Below are positions 26,536 through 35,476 of a stretch of DNA of 37,718 nucleotides, piece by piece. A program made the translations under genes and the position numbers. The notes under the pieces were generated by a model, which worked only from the letters and a program-made list of their open reading frames with translations, did not search any database and was not told where the DNA came from. The DNA is from an uncultured Verrucomicrobia subdivision 3 bacterium (GTDB lineage Bacteria > Verrucomicrobiota > Verrucomicrobiia > Limisphaerales > UBA8199). The stretch lies in NCBI GenBank assembly GCA_903913865.1, contig CAIWMU010000054.1:1-37718 (forward strand), read 5' to 3'. Each line of letters starts with the position of its first letter. Position 1 is the stretch's first letter.

Positions 26536-28326
26536 ATGATTCAACCTCATCTCCGCCTGCGAACAGCCACCTTGGCGCTGCTTCTCGGCACACTCCTGTC
26601 CGGTTGGGAAGCCCCCTGCGCTGCAGTCACCAATGACCCCATTGCCCAAATCCGGGACGAGGGACTCAATCGATCCAAGGTCATGGAGATCGTCCGGCAC
26701 ATCACGGAGGTGAACGGCCCCCGTTTGACGGGATCCCCGGAACACAAAAAGGCTGCGGAATGGGCACGCGACGAGATGAAAAAATGGGGATTGGAGCACG
26801 CCGCTTTGGAGCCTTGGGGGCCATTTGGCCGGGGCTGGACTCTCAAGCGGTTCAGCGCTCAGGTGGTGGAGCCTTACACATTCCCGTTGATTGCCTGTCC
26901 CAATGCCTGGAGTCCGGGCCTCAAACAACCCATCCTCGCCGATGTTGTGTTTCTGGATATCGGATCCACCAACGATTTGGAGAATCTGAAGGGCCAGTTT
27001 GCAGGTAAAATTGTTCTCGTCAGTTCCCTGAGGGAACTGAAGCCGAAGTTCGATCCCATTACCACCCGCTATAATGAGACCAACCTCCTCAAAATGGCCA
27101 ACGCCGCCCCCTCTTCATCCTCGCGAAGTCCCCGCTCCGACATCCAGAGCCGCACGAACACAAGCTCAGCCTCCTCTCTCGTTCGGATTTCCAGCCCGAC
27201 AAATCAGATTGCCGGAGCCACCACAAACCGTTCCCGCTTCGGCGGTCCGGGTCCCGGTTCCGAAATGGGGCGCCGCGCCCGCACCCTTGCATTCCTTCAG
27301 GAGGAATCTGCCGCACTCGTCGTTTTTTCCAGTTCCCTGGGAGATGGTGGTGCGCTGTTTGCCGCCGCGGCCTATATGCCGCAGTTGCCCGGAGCCAGCT
27401 TTGCTGATATGCCAAGGGCCTGGCACACCAACGCGCCCCTGCGGATCCCCCAGATCACTCTCGCGACTGAGGATTACAACCGGCTCTTCCGGCTGGTTCA
27501 AGACAAGGTGCCGGTAAAAATGGCTGTCGATCTGAGTGTCGCCTTCAACGACAAGGACCTCATGTCCTACAACACCGTTGCCGAAATCCCCGGATCGGAT
27601 CTGAAGCAGGAGGTGGTCATGCTGGGCGGGCATCTGGACAGCTGGCACGCAGGGACCGGTGCCACCGATGACGCCATCGGCGTGGCAGTCGCCATGGAGG
27701 CAGCCCGATTGATCAAGGTGCTGGACCTCCACCCAAGGAGAACCATTCGGGTTGGTTTGTGGTCTGGCGAAGAACAGGGCCTTCTCGGCTCCAAAGCGTA
27801 TGTCTCCCGCCATTTCGGCTATTACACCAACACATCCTCCGTAAAATCCACGGCCAAAGGTTCACTCGAGACCCCGCGCGAATCCAGTTCCAACCCGCGC
27901 GGCCGGTCCACCGGAAATGATCCGGACCGCAAGCTCATCACCACCCGCGATTACAAACAGTTCTGCGCCTATTTCAATGTGGATAATGGAGCAGGCCAGT
28001 TGCGCGGAATCTACCTGCAGGGCAACGAGGCCATGCGCCCGACCTTTCGCCAGTGGCTGGAACCATTCCGGGACCTCGGTGCGGAAACCATCTCGGCCTC
28101 CAACACAGGCGGCACGGACCACCTCTCATTTGATGCCATCGGTCTGCCCGGTTTCCAGTTCATTCAGGACCCGCTGGACTACTTCACCCGCACCCATCAC
28201 TCCAATCAGGACACCCTCGACCGGATCATACCCGAGGATGCAAAGCAGATTTCGGTGATCCTCGCAGCCATGGTTTACGACGCAGCCATGGCCGATGCCA
28301 AGGTCGCACGCAAGCCGAAGGAGTAG
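26536..28326 (+). CDS. Exported M28-family zinc aminopeptidase/carboxypeptidase-like
   Basis: A 596-residue secreted metallopeptidase. A signal peptide (about 1-29, ending near APCAA) leads into an N-terminal region, a PA-type insert with a Ser/Thr-rich low-complexity stretch (about 190-240), and the M28 core: H366 in GGHLDSW, D378 in TGATDDAIG, catalytic E412 with zinc ligand E413 in SGEEQG, and H555 in THHSNQDT. GGTDHLSFDAIGLPGFQF is the usual closing motif. A second low-complexity insert (about 435-465) follows VSRHFGYYT. Start ATG 26536 is preferred for the signal peptide; 26494 and 26518 are in frame. It is divergent from the GH43 gene. Confidence 0.9.
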   Translation: MIQPHLRLRTATLALLLGTLLSGWEAPCAAVTNDPIAQIRDEGLNRSKVMEIVRHITEVNGPRLTGSPEHKKAAEWARDEMKKWGLEHAALEPWGPFGRGWTLKRFSAQVVEPYTFPLIACPNAWSPGLKQPILADVVFLDIGSTNDLENLKGQFAGKIVLVSSLRELKPKFDPITTRYNETNLLKMANAAPSSSSRSPRSDIQSRTNTSSASSLVRISSPTNQIAGATTNRSRFGGPGPGSEMGRRARTLAFLQEESAALVVFSSSLGDGGALFAAAAYMPQLPGASFADMPRAWHTNAPLRIPQITLATEDYNRLFRLVQDKVPVKMAVDLSVAFNDKDLMSYNTVAEIPGSDLKQEVVMLGGHLDSWHAGTGATDDAIGVAVAMEAARLIKVLDLHPRRTIRVGLWSGEEQGLLGSKAYVSRHFGYYTNTSSVKSTAKGSLETPRESSSNPRGRSTGNDPDRKLITTRDYKQFCAYFNVDNGAGQLRGIYLQGNEAMRPTFRQWLEPFRDLGAETISASNTGGTDHLSFDAIGLPGFQFIQDPLDYFTRTHHSNQDTLDRIIPEDAKQISVILAAMVYDAAMADAKVARKPKE

Positions 28327-28338
28327 GCCTTGCAAGTC

Positions 28339-28378
28339 GGGTGTCCTCGCTTTGGCAGATTCCCAAAGCAGGGCACCC
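28339..28378 (+). terminator. Long hairpin after the M28 gene
   Basis: An 8-bp outer stem with one G-U pair (28339-28346 with 28371-28378) and a 7-bp inner stem (28349-28355 with 28363-28369), 12 bases after the M28 stop. No T-run follows, so it may stabilise the 3' end or assist factor-dependent termination. Confidence 0.5.
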
Positions 28379-28442
28379 TGCCCCTCACAGCCAGTGCGGG
28401 TAGTTTGGTCCGCGAAAGAAGGATCAAAGGACTGCAGAACGA

Positions 28443-28482
28443 AGAAAAAGACCTGCCCCATCAGGTCTGAAGGTTGTTTTTC
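28443..28482. terminator. Bidirectional intrinsic terminator between convergent genes
   Basis: A 7-bp stem (28449-28455 with 28462-28468) is flanked by a run of A on the left (minus-strand tail TTTTTCTTC) and by TTGTTTTTC after a short gap on the right. The minus-strand reading has the better-placed T-run. It lies between the M28 gene and the minus-strand basic-secretory-protein gene. Confidence 0.65.
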
Positions 28483-28536
28483 TCCCGACCCGCAGACCAT
28501 GCATAGGATCACCCCCCCTTCGGAGGAGCCCACCGG

Positions 28537-29328
28537 CTATTGTTGCTGACCCTTTGACTCGTTTTCCACCTTCTTGGCAAGAGTCGTTTTCCACAACTCG
28601 CCCAACTCTTGAAGGGGATGCCCGGTCAAGGTGACCCACAACTCCTCACTATATACCCCTTCACGCATCGCCGCGTTGAGCTTATACGGGATGTCCCGAT
28701 GATGGTTGACAACCGTCCAATTTAGAAAGTTTGCTGTGACCCGGTAACTCCCATCGTGGCGGGCACCCGCAAGGCCGCGCTTGCCGATTTCCGTCCCCCG
28801 GATTTCAGGCTCATAGAGATACCATCGCAAATAGTCGGCCAACCCCTCCACCAGCCAGCCGGGGTTTCGCTGACTGCCACGGGCACGGGAATGCCCATAG
28901 CTTTGAATGACATGAACCAACTCGTGAAAAATGCTGCCAACCCCCTCTCCGTCCAGCTCCTGCCGCATCCATCGGGCTGCGCAGAAAATGTTGGTGCCAC
29001 TCGTTGCGGCCACCCCATCCATCCCAGCACGAAAGGTGATCGTCAACTGTTTGGGGGCCTCGAACCCATCGCTCCCCAGCATCCTGACCAGTTTCGGATA
29101 CCATCTCCTGGCCATCGGGGCCACCCTCTCACGAGTCCACTGGGTCAGGTCGGGCGTCTCGGTGGTGTCGATCGCAATCTCGTAGCCACCGGGAATAACC
29201 ACAACATCACGAACACCCTTTTCAGGGCTGTTCGTGACGGTTGTGGGGGAATTGGACGATTCTGGCGCTGTCTGGGCTTCCAAAGAGGCCACAGACAACG
29301 CCAGAACCAATACGGTCTTGAGTATCAC
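28537..29328 (-). CDS. Exported basic-secretory-protein-like metalloprotein
   Basis: A 263-residue exported protein of the plant basic-secretory-protein (BSP) family, a putative gluzincin-type zinc peptidase group. H135-E136-x-x-H139 (FHELVHVIQ) is visible, followed by GWLVEGLADYLRW, where a third ligand is expected (about 158-168). The signal peptide runs about 1-19 (ending SLEAQ). The start is the GTG at 29328, which puts the signal peptide first and leaves 11 bases after the oxidoreductase stop; an in-frame TTG at 29352 would overlap that gene by 13 bases. It is probably co-transcribed with the upstream Gfo/Idh gene. Peptidase activity is inferred from the motif only. Confidence 0.8.
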   Translation of the reverse strand: MILKTVLVLALSVASLEAQTAPESSNSPTTVTNSPEKGVRDVVVIPGGYEIAIDTTETPDLTQWTRERVAPMARRWYPKLVRMLGSDGFEAPKQLTITFRAGMDGVAATSGTNIFCAARWMRQELDGEGVGSIFHELVHVIQSYGHSRARGSQRNPGWLVEGLADYLRWYLYEPEIRGTEIGKRGLAGARHDGSYRVTANFLNWTVVNHHRDIPYKLNAAMREGVYSEELWVTLTGHPLQELGELWKTTLAKKVENESKGQQQ

Positions 29329-29339
29329 AATTGGTCTGC

Positions 29340-30749
29340 TCAGGCACCCCAACCACTGCGATTATTGCGCTTCACGAACTTCGCAGCTTCGGGAAGGTTC
29401 TTGGACTTCATATTCGGACCATCCCAATCCACCCGGACGCCTTCGCCAACACGCAGCGCAACGCATCCGAGCAGGATGATTTCGGTGAGGTAGGCGGCGA
29501 TGTCGAAGTTGGAGAAGGCCGGCTTGCTGGGATCCTTCATCATGTCGAACCATTCTTTCATGTGCCCGGGTGAGCGGGGGATGGTCTGAGGCACGTTCTT
29601 TGCCGCATCATGACTGTCGCCCGGGGTCATCTCGTCCTGCCCCTTCATCGCCAGGAAGAACCGTGCACCGTAGTCATCCGGCGAGAAGAGCTTGCCCTTT
29701 TCACCGATGATCAGGGCGCCCGCCTCCGGCAATTTGCCCATCGTGGTAACAATCTCATGGGTCGATTCCGCAGTCGGGCGGACCGGCTTGAGGGCATCCG
29801 TCGGGTTGCCGTCATACCACCAGAATTTCAACGGGGGAAGGCCGTCCCGTTCTGGGAACTCGAAGCGGATGCGCGATGTCTTGGGGAACGTCTCCGCATA
29901 AACACGGGAGGCCATTTCGCATTCGATCACATCCGGAAAGCCCAGCTTCAGCGCGCGGAACGGCATGTTCACAGTGTGACAGGCCATATCCCCAAGAGCA
30001 CCGGTCCCGAAATCATACCATCCCCGCCACTTGAAGGTGTGATACACATCCTTCTTATACGGGCGGTTGGCCGCAGGCCCGAGCCAGGAGTCCCAATTCA
30101 AGGTCTTCGGAATCTCGTCTGATCCCGCCGGCCGTTCGAAACCCTGGGGCCAGACCGGGCGATTGGTCCACACATGCAGTTCCAAAGGCTTGCCAATGAC
30201 TCCCGCCTGAATGACTTCCACCGCACGGCGCAAACCGGTTTCAGCGCTGCCCTGGTTGCCCATCTGGGTCGCCAGATTCTTCTCCTTCGCGAGCTGGCGC
30301 ATGAGCCGGGCTTCAGCCACGGTCTGCGTCAACGGCTTCTGACAGAACACATGCTTCCCCATCTTCATGGCCGTGATCGCCGCCAGACCGTGGTTGTGGT
30401 CCGGGGTCGAAACGGTCACTGCGTCAATATCCTTGCCCATCTTCTCGAACAGACGCCGATAGTCGTTGAACTTCTGCGGCTTGTCCTTCTCGAACTGGAT
30501 GGCCTTCTTGTCAAGTGTCGTCTGATCAACGTCGCACAGGGCGATCATGTTTGCCCCATTGCGGGCTGCATCCGAACTGTCGCTGTCCCCCTTGCCCCCC
30601 ACGCCGATGCACGCCACATTGATTCGGTCGTTTGCACCGAGCACTCTCCCCACGTAGGGAAAGTAAATCGCCGCGGTACCGGCCGCGAGCGCACTGCGCC
30701 GGATGAAGTCCCGGCGGGAAAACGGATTGGCTTTTGGTGTCTCTTTCAT
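29340..30749 (-). CDS. Tat-exported Gfo/Idh/MocA-family oxidoreductase
   Basis: A 469-residue NAD(P)-dependent sugar oxidoreductase-like protein. It has a twin-arginine signal (SRRDFIRRSALAAG, RR at residues 12-13), so it should fold in the cytosol and be exported. The Rossmann fold begins with INVACIGVGGKGDSDS, and the family motif for substrate and cofactor is VFCQKPL (EKP variant with Q in place of E). The C-terminal half contains WRGWYDFGTGALGDMACHTVNMPF, typical of the large verrucomicrobial and planctomycete exported subfamily. ATG 30749 is chosen since the Tat signal follows; the frame runs upstream another 92 codons without family resemblance. Substrate unknown. Confidence 0.9.
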   Translation of the reverse strand: MKETPKANPFSRRDFIRRSALAAGTAAIYFPYVGRVLGANDRINVACIGVGGKGDSDSSDAARNGANMIALCDVDQTTLDKKAIQFEKDKPQKFNDYRRLFEKMGKDIDAVTVSTPDHNHGLAAITAMKMGKHVFCQKPLTQTVAEARLMRQLAKEKNLATQMGNQGSAETGLRRAVEVIQAGVIGKPLELHVWTNRPVWPQGFERPAGSDEIPKTLNWDSWLGPAANRPYKKDVYHTFKWRGWYDFGTGALGDMACHTVNMPFRALKLGFPDVIECEMASRVYAETFPKTSRIRFEFPERDGLPPLKFWWYDGNPTDALKPVRPTAESTHEIVTTMGKLPEAGALIIGEKGKLFSPDDYGARFFLAMKGQDEMTPGDSHDAAKNVPQTIPRSPGHMKEWFDMMKDPSKPAFSNFDIAAYLTEIILLGCVALRVGEGVRVDWDGPNMKSKNLPEAAKFVKRNNRSGWGA

Positions 30750-30961
30750 TTTGTTCGATCTTAGGTTTGCTGGTATCCGGGTAAAATGGATCACATTAGG
30801 GTCCATGGCCGTCGCGAGGCCCCGCGCCGGTGCTGGAATCTCCACCACCGACAACCGAATTGTTGTCAAATAGCAAACGCTGCGCAAGTGGTTTAGTTCA
30901 TTGCGAGGCAAACTGTGTGAACTTTTTTGAATCCGTCTCGTCACAAACCATCCTGCGCAAA

Positions 30962-30997
30962 GTAAAAACCCTCCAACCCGACGAGCAGGTTGGAGGG
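30962..30997 (-). terminator. Intrinsic terminator of the outer-membrane-protein gene
   Basis: A perfect 10-bp stem (30969-30978 with 30988-30997), loop of 9, is followed on the minus strand by TTTTTACT. It lies 48 bases after the stop of the minus-strand gene at 31045-31914 and separates it from the Gfo/Idh gene. Confidence 0.88.
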
Positions 30998-31044
30998 TGA
31001 TATGAAAACCGGCGACCTCGATCACTCAAGGCACTGCCACTGAA

Positions 31045-31914
31045 TCAGAATATCTTGGTCAACGTGAGGGTCACGCGCTGTCCTTCCGGTCGATCCTGCG
31101 CACCAAACTCAAAGTTCCAGCGCAACGAGGTGAACAAGCCCAGGCCGGGCCAGAATGCGCTGACCTCAGGACCCACGCCGACGACGCGGTCCAGCAAGGG
31201 AGAACTGCTGTCAAGCGTTGTCTGCCGCTGGTAATAACCGACGCAACCCACATCAATGGTCTTCGTCACGGACTTGCTCAAGCCCCATTCAACGGTGTAA
31301 ACCTGACCCGGATCGATGTGCGTGTCCTTCTGCTCGTGGGCGAACTCATAGCGGTTCAGGATCGAGAAAGCCCAGGTCTTGGCCTCATCAATGTGCCAGG
31401 TTCCACCCGCTGTCAGCATGTGGGACCAGTAACCCTTCGAGATCAGGTCGGGCTGACCCACCTTGAAATCCCCGGTCGGCGCCCAGAAGGCATACCCTGC
31501 AGCAAGATCAAACTGACCCAGATTCCATGAGAGCAGCAACGGCTCCACTGAGATATCGCCCAGGCCAAAGTGATGACCGTGGGAACCCATGACTTCCCAA
31601 TCCATGTAACCGAAGGGAACGATCACATCCATCCCATAACTCGCGCCGAGAACCTTCTTGTCGGTCATCCAGATCACACGCGGAGCATTGATGAAGGCCG
31701 AAATATCAAAGCTGGGAGGACCATCCTTGTAGGTGTCAGCACTGTAGTAAAAGCTGTAATCCCGCAGGTAGAGCCCTGGAGGTGGCAGCGATCCCGCCTT
31801 TATGCCTTCGGCGCCGGCTGGGTAATGCCCCGCCACGATCTGTGCCTGGGCAACACCGCCAAGGCACATGCCTGCGGCCATTACGCCGCCCAGCAATGAC
31901 AATGAGTCTTTCAT
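31045..31914 (-). CDS. Outer-membrane beta-barrel protein, SphA/phenol-meta-degradation type
   Basis: A 289-residue exported protein with signal peptide (about 1-24, ending VAQAQ) and many alternating-hydrophobicity strands ending in a C-terminal Phe (LTLTKIF), as expected for an outer-membrane barrel. Segments such as LPPPGLYLRDYSFYYSADTYKD, GLGDISVEPLLLSWNLGQFDLAAGYAFWAPTGDF and WNFEFGAQDRPEGQ match the SphA / phenol MetA-degradation family of putative channels for hydrophobic substrates. It follows trpB2 by 34 bases on the same strand and is terminated by the hairpin at 30962-30997, so the two are probably one transcript. The natural substrate is unknown. Confidence 0.8.
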   Translation of the reverse strand: MKDSLSLLGGVMAAGMCLGGVAQAQIVAGHYPAGAEGIKAGSLPPPGLYLRDYSFYYSADTYKDGPPSFDISAFINAPRVIWMTDKKVLGASYGMDVIVPFGYMDWEVMGSHGHHFGLGDISVEPLLLSWNLGQFDLAAGYAFWAPTGDFKVGQPDLISKGYWSHMLTAGGTWHIDEAKTWAFSILNRYEFAHEQKDTHIDPGQVYTVEWGLSKSVTKTIDVGCVGYYQRQTTLDSSSPLLDRVVGVGPEVSAFWPGLGLFTSLRWNFEFGAQDRPEGQRVTLTLTKIF

Positions 31915-31948
31915 AACTATCTAATGGTTTATTGTTGTTGTTAGGTTT

Positions 31949-33250
31949 CTATATGTCGGAAAGCTTTCCGTTCAAGTAGGTTTCGTAGGCGCTCAGATCA
32001 AGGAGTCCGTGACCGGAAAGGTTGAACAGAATCACGCGCTTCTTCCCGGTTTCCCTCGCTTTGATGGCCTCCTCAACCACACCCGCTATCGCGTGCGCGG
32101 ATTCAGGAGCCGGTATGATGCCTTCCGTCCGCGCGAAGAGTGTCGCAGCCTCAAACACCTTGGTCTGGTGGTAGGCTTCCGCCTCAATCAATCCAAGCTT
32201 CAACGCATGACTCACCATGGGTGACATTCCGTGGTAGCGCAGTCCGCCGGCATGAATCGACGGCGGCATGAATTTGTGACCCAGCGTATACATCATCATC
32301 AAAGGAGTCGTCTCAGCTGTGTCGCCAAAATCATACCTCAACTCGCCCTCGGTCAGGGATGGGCACGCGGAAGGTTCCACACCCACAATCCGGTAGTTCT
32401 TCCCCTCCTTGATCTTCTTCCGCAGGAATGGGAACGCCAATCCGGCGAAATTGCTCCCGCCTCCGCAGCAGGCAAAGATGGAATCCGGCTCCTCACCCGC
32501 CATCTCCATCTGCTTGATGGTCTCCTCGCCGATCACCGTCTGATGGAGGCAGACATGGTTCAACACACTGCCAAGAGAATATTTGGTGTCCGGATGGGTG
32601 ACCGTGTCCTCGATCGCTTCGCTGATCGCAATGCCCAAACTCCCTGGACAATGGGGATCCTCGGCGATCAGTTTCCGACCGTAGCTCGTTTGGTCACTGG
32701 GGCTCGCATGGACGGTGGCACCCCAGGTATGCATCAGCATGCGCCTATAGGGCTTCTGCTGGTAGCTGACTTTCACCATGTAAACATTGCACTCGAGCCC
32801 AAAAAGCTTGCAGGCGAGCGCCACAGAGGAACCCCACTGCCCGGCCCCCGTCTCGGTGGCCAACCGCTTCGTACCAGCCTCTTTGTTAAAGAACGCCTGA
32901 GGCACCGACGTGTTGACCTTGTGACTCCCCGAAGGACTTGCCCCCTCATACTTGTAGTAAATATGGGCTGGAGTCTGCAGGGCGCGCTCGAGCCGCACAG
33001 CCCTCAGCAGGGGCGTGGGCCTCCAGAGTGCGTAAATCTCACGAACCGGCTCAGGAACCTCCACCCACTGGTCCGGGCACATCTCCTGCCTGACCAGATT
33101 TTCCGGAAAAATCGCCGTCAGCGCCTCAGGGGGGCACGGTTGCTTGGTGCCCGGATGCAGGGGGGGCGGAAGCGGCTCGGGGAAGTCCGCGAGCAGGTTA
33201 TACCAAGCCTTCGGAATGTCGGATTGAGTCAGATCAAAACGTGTTTGCAT
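31949..33250 (-). CDS. trpB2: TrpB2-type tryptophan synthase beta chain
   Basis: A 433-residue PLP enzyme of the TrpB2 group, longer than ordinary TrpB (about 390-400) and usually found without TrpA. PLP lysine K111 lies in [23 protein letters not shown] and the phosphate-binding CGGGSNFAG are intact. The long N-terminal arm (about 1-70, with [16 protein letters not shown]) and the C-terminal [12 protein letters not shown] are typical of this group. It should condense indole and serine (or a related nucleophile) to tryptophan. No other trp gene is nearby, and its partner here is an outer-membrane protein gene. Some TrpB2 proteins act as indole-salvage enzymes. I assign the symbol by subgroup. 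Confidence 0.9.
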   Translation of the reverse strand: MQTRFDLTQSDIPKAWYNLLADFPEPLPPPLHPGTKQPCPPEALTAIFPENLVRQEMCPDQWVEVPEPVREIYALWRPTPLLRAVRLERALQTPAHIYYKYEGASPSGSHKVNTSVPQAFFNKEAGTKRLATETGAGQWGSSVALACKLFGLECNVYMVKVSYQQKPYRRMLMHTWGATVHASPSDQTSYGRKLIAEDPHCPGSLGIAISEAIEDTVTHPDTKYSLGSVLNHVCLHQTVIGEETIKQMEMAGEEPDSIFACCGGGSNFAGLAFPFLRKKIKEGKNYRIVGVEPSACPSLTEGELRYDFGDTAETTPLMMMYTLGHKFMPPSIHAGGLRYHGMSPMVSHALKLGLIEAEAYHQTKVFEAATLFARTEGIIPAPESAHAIAGVVEEAIKARETGKKRVILFNLSGHGLLDLSAYETYLNGKLSDI

Positions 33251-33278
33251 GTTACAACGGCGTTTGTTTGTTGAATGG

Positions 33279-33312
33279 TCAGGGGCATTATTAAACAGGT
33301 ATCCTCCCCTGA
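33279..33312. promoter_or_regulatory. Inverted repeat upstream of trpB2
   Basis: TCAGGGG (33279-33285) and CCCCTGA (33306-33312) form a 7-bp inverted repeat separated by an AT-richer 20-base spacer, 29-62 bases before the trpB2 start. It could be an operator or leader stem. No T-run or known riboswitch pattern is seen. Confidence 0.3.
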
Positions 33313-33345
33313 GTCACGAAAAACTTTCGACATCTTCCAAAAAAA

Positions 33346-35442
33346 TTACAACCCAAGAGCACGCCTGGCCTCGGGATGTCCCGGACGCAACCGCAACGCC
33401 TCCTCAAAGTGCTTCCGGGCCTCGGCTCCCCTGTTCAACCGCTGCAAAGATAGCCCCAGATTACAATGCGCCTCAGGATTGTCTGGCTGCAGACGGATCG
33501 CCTCCTCATACTCCGCCACGGCATCAGCCACCTTCCCCTGCTCCACCAGCACGTTGGCCAGATTGTTGTGCGCCTGTGGATCCTTCGGATTCAACCGCAG
33601 GCAAACCCGATACTGCTCAACGGCTGCCTCAGGCCTTTTTAGAGCAGCCAGGGCGTTGCCCAGATTGCTGTGGGCGGAGGCATAATCCTTCTTGTTCTGG
33701 ATCGCAGTTCGAAAGTGACCGACCGCGTCCTCAAGATTCCCCTTCATCGCCAAAGCAATCCCCAGATTGTTGTTGGCGTCCGGATGCAGCCGATTCCTTT
33801 GGATCACGAACCGGTATTGTTCAATGGCCTCATCCAAACGTCCCAAGTCAGAAAGGGAGTTTCCGTAGTTGTTTCGCACCTCCACCTGATCCGGCTGCAC
33901 CCGTATCGCTGCCTCGTAATAGGGAATCGCTTCCGCATGTCGACGCTGCGCCGCTAGGGCGTGCCCCATGTTGTTCAACGCATCCGGATACTGCGGATTG
34001 ATGGCAAGGGATTTCCTGTACTCAGTCAGCGCTTCCTCCGTCCTGCCCTGATTGGAGTAGTAAAAGCCCAGATTGTTGTATGCGAGATAATTGTCCCGCG
34101 TCGCGGTGACGGTTTGCCTGAAAAGGGTCTCCGAATTGCCCCAAACATCCACCTGGCGACGCCCCAGTCCGGCACACAGAGCCATAACAACGACCGCCAC
34201 GGCAACCACCGCACGCCTCCCGATTCCTAACCGTTGAGACAATTCGCCAGCACCCCATGCCATCGCGATGAACAGGCCGATCATCGGAAGATACGTATAA
34301 CGGTCGGCCATCGACTGGATTCCAACCTGCACAATCCCCACCACCGGCACAAGCATCCCCAAAAACCAGCACCATCCCGTGAGCACCCACGGTCGCCCCC
34401 TCCAACACCATGCGGCAACAGCCGAGATTCCGAGCATAACCGCCAGGCTTCCACACACCGCCCATGTCGCCCAATGGCCCGGGTGGGGATACAGCACGGC
34501 AAGATCCATCGGCCAGACCATCTTAGCCATATACCTCACACAGGCCACAACCGCATTTCCCAATCTCGCTTCCAGCGGCAGGCTCATCGAAACAGCCCCT
34601 CCCTCCCGCTGCACGAGAAACGTCACAACGCTCGATCCCACACTCAGGGCGAGAAAAGGCGCTTTCTCAAACAGGATCCACACCACGCGTCTGCCCCACC
34701 CCGGTTCTTCAAAACCCAACCGTCCCAAAGGCCACCAATCGAGCAGGATAAGAAGAAACGGAACAGTCACCAGCATCGGCTTGCTCATCAACCCAAGAGC
34801 AAAGGCCGCCAATGCCCCCATATACCACAACCAGCGCCGACTCTTCCCGGCAACTACCGCCCCCCCGGTTCCAACACACACGGCTGGTTGAAGACTTCCC
34901 AAGTAGGTTCGGTAGCTGAGGAGAGTTAAAAAAAAGAAAAACGCGCTTAGCACATCCTTGCGCTCCGATACCCACGCAACCGATTCCACATGAAGCGGAT
35001 GCAGCGCAAAAAGACCGGCAACCGCCAGACTGCGCCATCTTGCCCCGGTCAAAGACCGCACTGCGAGAAAGAGCAAAACGGTGTTCGCAAGGTGCCAAAA
35101 AAGGCTCACAAGGTGGGGGCCACCCGACCCGGTGCCAAAAAGCGTGCAATCCAGTTGGTGACTGATCCATGTGATGGGATGCCAGTTGCTCGCATGCCCC
35201 GTGGTGAACGCCCACTTCACCCCCTCCAGAGTCACGCCATCGGTGACGTGCGGGTTGGCGGTGACATAATCCGGGTCGTCATAATTGACAAAATCATGAT
35301 GCCACCCGGGCCCATACATCCACGCTGTGACCAATAGAATGAGTCCCAGCCAAAAGCCAACCCGATCCCACGGGCGAACCACCGTAAATTCGGCGGACAC
35401 GCCAGTCGGTTGCTTGCGTTTTGAACCATGACCAGGAGCCAT
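33346..35442 (-). CDS. TMTC-like polytopic membrane protein with seven TPR repeats
   Basis: A 698-residue inner-membrane protein. The N-terminal half has about ten hydrophobic segments and GT-C-like motifs: NYDDPDYVTANPHVTDGVTLEGVKWAFT (in parts), NWHPITWISHQLDCTLFG, ALHPLHVESVAWVSERKDVLS and the later QSMADRYTYLPMIG. This pattern is that of bacterial relatives of TMTC / protein O-mannosyltransferases. The C-terminal half (from about residue 455) holds seven tandem TPR units such as YNNLGFYYSNQGRTEEA and HNNLANVLVEQGKVADA. ATG 35442 is chosen; a TTG at 35514 would overlap the ClpX-like gene. Glycosyltransferase activity is a family inference; acceptor unknown. Confidence 0.85.
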   Translation of the reverse strand: MAPGHGSKRKQPTGVSAEFTVVRPWDRVGFWLGLILLVTAWMYGPGWHHDFVNYDDPDYVTANPHVTDGVTLEGVKWAFTTGHASNWHPITWISHQLDCTLFGTGSGGPHLVSLFWHLANTVLLFLAVRSLTGARWRSLAVAGLFALHPLHVESVAWVSERKDVLSAFFFFLTLLSYRTYLGSLQPAVCVGTGGAVVAGKSRRWLWYMGALAAFALGLMSKPMLVTVPFLLILLDWWPLGRLGFEEPGWGRRVVWILFEKAPFLALSVGSSVVTFLVQREGGAVSMSLPLEARLGNAVVACVRYMAKMVWPMDLAVLYPHPGHWATWAVCGSLAVMLGISAVAAWCWRGRPWVLTGWCWFLGMLVPVVGIVQVGIQSMADRYTYLPMIGLFIAMAWGAGELSQRLGIGRRAVVAVAVVVMALCAGLGRRQVDVWGNSETLFRQTVTATRDNYLAYNNLGFYYSNQGRTEEALTEYRKSLAINPQYPDALNNMGHALAAQRRHAEAIPYYEAAIRVQPDQVEVRNNYGNSLSDLGRLDEAIEQYRFVIQRNRLHPDANNNLGIALAMKGNLEDAVGHFRTAIQNKKDYASAHSNLGNALAALKRPEAAVEQYRVCLRLNPKDPQAHNNLANVLVEQGKVADAVAEYEEAIRLQPDNPEAHCNLGLSLQRLNRGAEARKHFEEALRLRPGHPEARRALGL

Positions 35443-35476
35443 TGCACCGCAGTCTGCCAGCCTTGCCGCTTTTTCG

